From an uncultured Ruminococcus sp. (GTDB lineage Bacteria > Bacillota > Clostridia > Oscillospirales > Acutalibacteraceae), in the NCBI GenBank assembly GCA_902800065.1, contig CADCDE010000022.1:1-54192 (forward strand): a stretch of 54,192 nucleotides of DNA, read 5' to 3'. Each line of letters opens with the position of its first letter. Positions within the stretch are counted from its first letter, which is position 1. The position numbers were made by a program, and so were the translations under genes. Shown piece after piece: positions 52,368-54,192 of the stretch. The notes beneath the pieces are model-generated. The model ran no database searches. It was given only the letters and a program-made list of their open reading frames with translations, and was not told where the DNA came from.

Positions 52368-52394
52368 CCTGAAATCAAAAAAACGGTTGACAAT
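52360..52394. promoter_or_regulatory. BirA operator (biotin box)
   Basis: Perfect inverted repeat ATTGTCAACC-N15-GGTTGACAAT, matching the Firmicutes BirA consensus TTGTNAACC-N14/15-GGTTNACAA. It covers the -35 region of bioY. BirA is encoded at 34397-35362. Confidence 0.95.
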
Positions 52395-52410
52395 TAGTGA
52401 TAATTTTGTA

Positions 52411-52439
52411 TTGAGATTTAATAATAATTGTGATATAAT
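52411..52439 (+). promoter_or_regulatory. Promoter of the TetR-family gene
   Basis: TTGAGA, 17-bp spacer, TATAAT. It starts 17 bp after the BirA operator, pointing the other way from bioY. Confidence 0.75.
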
Positions 52440-52475
52440 ACTTTTATGTTAAAAAAAGTAGTGGGGTGTTAAAAG

Positions 52476-53036
52476 ATGTCTGAATCTTCTGTAACAAAAA
52501 AAGCTATATCTGAGGGTTTTAAGAAAACAATGTCTAAAAAGCCGTTTGAAAAAATAACTATATCTGATATAACATCTGAATGCGGTCTGAATCGCCAGAC
52601 CTTTTACTATCACTTTCAGGATAAATATGAGCTTTTGAACTGGATATTCTACAATGATGTCGTAAGCCCTTTCAAAGATGATTTCACTATCGAAAATTGG
52701 AGTGAACAGCTTCTGCATATACTGCGTATATTAAAAGAGAATTCAAAATTTTATGCAAATGCGATAAATACTCCGTATGGTAATGAATTTAGAAAGTATT
52801 TTTTTAGTGTTATAGTAAAGATAACTGACGATATCCTTGCACAGATAACTGAGGGCTACAGTATAAAGGGTGAAAATATGAAATTCATCTCGGAATTTTT
52901 CGCATACGGTATAGCAGGAAGTATAGTAAAATGGGTACAGACTGGTATGAAGGAAAGTCCTGAGAACATTGCTGTACAGATGAAACAGATCGTAGACGGC
53001 GGTAAGAGCTTTGCAATTGACAGATACTTCAGATAA
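52476..53036 (+). CDS. TetR-family transcriptional regulator (DhaS-like)
   Basis: A 186-residue regulator. The N-terminal helix-turn-helix reads KAISEGFKKTMSKKPFEKITISDITSECGLNRQTFYYHFQDKYELLNW, with core ITISDITSECGLNRQTFYYHF; the C-terminal helical ligand domain (VSPF...LLHILRILKENSKFYANAI) resembles the TetR_C_8 group found in DhaS-like regulators. The ligand is unknown. The CDF exporter gene follows after a terminator, so it may or may not be the target. GTGGGGTG precedes the ATG. Confidence 0.88.
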   Translation: MSESSVTKKAISEGFKKTMSKKPFEKITISDITSECGLNRQTFYYHFQDKYELLNWIFYNDVVSPFKDDFTIENWSEQLLHILRILKENSKFYANAINTPYGNEFRKYFFSVIVKITDDILAQITEGYSIKGENMKFISEFFAYGIAGSIVKWVQTGMKESPENIAVQMKQIVDGGKSFAIDRYFR

Positions 53037-53094
53037 ATCATATCATCAACAGTCAGACATAATGTCGGGTTCGGGTTGAACAGCAGAAACATAA

Positions 53095-53130
53095 CTGCGG
53101 GACGTATATTTATGTTCCGCAGATTTTTTA
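53095..53130 (+). terminator. Terminator after the TetR gene
   Basis: Stem CTGCGGGAC / GTTCCGCAG with one mismatch and a T6 tail. Confidence 0.8.
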
Positions 53131-53152
53131 TATAGTCAGGGAGTGTATTGTT

Positions 53153-54034
53153 ATGAAAAATTTGAATGAGAAAGATATTGCCATGAAAGTATCCAATGTG
53201 AGCATCGGGGTAAATTTATTGCTTTCAGTGTTCAAGATGTTCGCAGGTATTTTGGCACATTCCTCGGCAATGATATCGGATGCTGTGCATTCAGCTTCGG
53301 ATGTGTTCAGCACATTCATAGTCATTATAGGCTTTCGTCTTTCAGCCAAAAAAGCTGACAAGGAACATCCCTACGGTCATGAGAGGATGGAATGTGCCGC
53401 CTCTATCGTACTTGCGGTGATATTGCTCATAACAGGCTTGGAAATAGGTCGTTCTGCAATAGATACACTGACCTCAGGTTCTGTCGGAGATATAGTGATA
53501 CCCGGAACACTTGCACTTGTTGCCGCAGTTGTTTCTATTATCGTAAAGGAATTGATGTACAGATATACGATATACTATGCCAAGAGTATCAATTCAGGGG
53601 CGTTGAAGGCTGATGCATGGCATCATAGAAGTGACTCGCTTTCTTCAGTGGGTGCATTGATAGGTATTGGCGGAGCAAAACTTGGATTCCCTGTACTCGA
53701 ACCTATAGCGTGTCTTGTGATTTGCATTTTTATTATAAAAGCATCAGTCGATATATTCAAGGATGCCATTGATAAAATGGTCGATAAATCCTGTGATGAT
53801 GAGACTGAACAGAAAATGAAGGAGCTTATCGGACAAGAACAGGGTGTGGCAGCTCTCGTTTCACTGCATACGAGGATGTTTGGTTCAAAGATATATGTTG
53901 ATGCAGTTATATCGGTAGACGGAAAGTTGACATTGAAAGATGCACATGAGATAGCCGAAAGGCTGCATGACGATATCGAGGCACAGTTTCCTGAGGTAAA
54001 GCACTGTATGGTTCATGTTGATCCTGCAGAATAA
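53153..54034 (+). CDS. Cation diffusion facilitator (CDF) metal exporter
   Basis: A 293-residue CDF transporter. Six membrane segments carry the metal sites SDAVHSASD (helix 2) and DAWHHRSDSLSS (helix 5), with the conserved HPYGHERME between helices 2 and 3. The cytoplasmic C-terminal domain (about 205-293) contains HTRMFGSKIYVDAVISVDG and VKHCMVHVDP. It exports divalent metals (Zn, Fe, Mn or Cd) in exchange for protons. The HxxxD pattern in helix 5 and the DxxxD of helix 2 resemble the Fe/Zn or Mn subgroups; the exact metal is open. AGGGAG precedes the ATG. Confidence 0.93.
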   Translation: MKNLNEKDIAMKVSNVSIGVNLLLSVFKMFAGILAHSSAMISDAVHSASDVFSTFIVIIGFRLSAKKADKEHPYGHERMECAASIVLAVILLITGLEIGRSAIDTLTSGSVGDIVIPGTLALVAAVVSIIVKELMYRYTIYYAKSINSGALKADAWHHRSDSLSSVGALIGIGGAKLGFPVLEPIACLVICIFIIKASVDIFKDAIDKMVDKSCDDETEQKMKELIGQEQGVAALVSLHTRMFGSKIYVDAVISVDGKLTLKDAHEIAERLHDDIEAQFPEVKHCMVHVDPAE

Positions 54035-54081
54035 TTATATGACAAAACATTAATACTTTATGATTTTATTGAAAATATATT

Positions 54082-54192
54082 AACGTGAGTTCAACGTAAC
54101 TGAAAAATATTCTGACAATGATGAAATGAAGTATGTCATTCCGAACGCAGTGAGGAATCTTCAAAAGATTCTTCGTCGCTGTCGCTCCTCAG
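54082..54192. repeat. MITE-like repeat, family A, cut by the window edge
   Basis: Begins AACGTGAGTTCAACGTAAC and continues as the copy at 23027 through GTCATTCCGAACGCAG to CTCCTCAG, where the window ends. The left terminal repeat differs from the others at two positions. Confidence 0.8.

Noticed and set aside
1..54192. tRNA or rRNA genes and prophage
   Set aside because: No tRNA-like cloverleaf, rRNA segment, integrase or phage structural gene was recognised on either strand.

Overview
The window is 54 kb of an AT-rich, Gram-positive (Firmicutes/Clostridia) chromosome. It most resembles Ruminococcus or a close relative in the Oscillospiraceae; this is an inference. The clues are strong AGGAGG-type ribosome sites, frequent TTG and GTG starts, sigma-A promoters with 17-bp spacers, a CIRCE-controlled hrcA-grpE-dnaK-dnaJ locus, a split transketolase, ECF-type vitamin transporters, BspA-type leucine-rich repeats and many short palindromic intergenic repeats. 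I see no rRNA, tRNA, CRISPR array or prophage. Most genes are core metabolism or housekeeping.

Layout. 0-5 kb: a truncated CAP-domain gene, an HMGL-like aldolase, a thiamine transporter (thiT) behind a TPP riboswitch, a PLP aminotransferase, a SHOCT protein and a metallo-beta-lactamase-fold hydrolase. 5.3-6.6 kb: a TnpB-only IS200/IS605-type element that has landed between two same-strand genes that probably formed an operon. 7.6-14.5 kb: alanine racemase, DNA polymerase I, a small phosphatase, rimI, tsaD and a pyridoxal-kinase-like gene. 14.5-22.9 kb: a Tyr/Ser/Glu-rich surface protein, split transketolase, a DusB with an apparent deletion in its FMN loop, an amino-acid ABC transporter with an unusual permuted and duplicated binding domain fused to its permease, and rarA. 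23.4-28.4 kb: the heat-shock operon region. 28.6-33.8 kb: polyphosphate kinase, phosphofructokinase and small genes, one of them a regulator interrupted by a repeat. 33.8-41.6 kb: lipoproteins, birA, a PanT-like S-component, secA and a zinc-ribbon protein. 41.7-50.1 kb: an accessory-looking group with a zinc-ribbon/transmembrane/beta-propeller protein, a soluble propeller-like protein, an SGNH hydrolase translationally coupled to an Imm33-like protein, and a zinc-ribbon/23-residue-repeat/BspA-LRR protein. 50.1-54 kb: tcdA, DUF1284, bioY behind a textbook BirA operator, a TetR regulator and a CDF metal exporter.

Connections. BirA encoded at 34.4-35.4 kb is the expected regulator of bioY at 52 kb, whose promoter lies inside a BirA box. 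TsaD makes t6A37 in tRNA and TcdA cyclises it to ct6A. Two vitamin-uptake S-components (ThiT, BioY) and a PanT-like one share the expectation of an energising ECF module encoded elsewhere. Several families of palindromic, MITE-like repeats sit between genes; one copy has apparently destroyed the 5' end of a regulator gene.

The best candidates for something undescribed are the permuted binding-protein/permease fusion at 19.3-21.5 kb and the zinc-ribbon/propeller/LRR group at 41.7-50.1 kb. No function can be proved for either from sequence alone.
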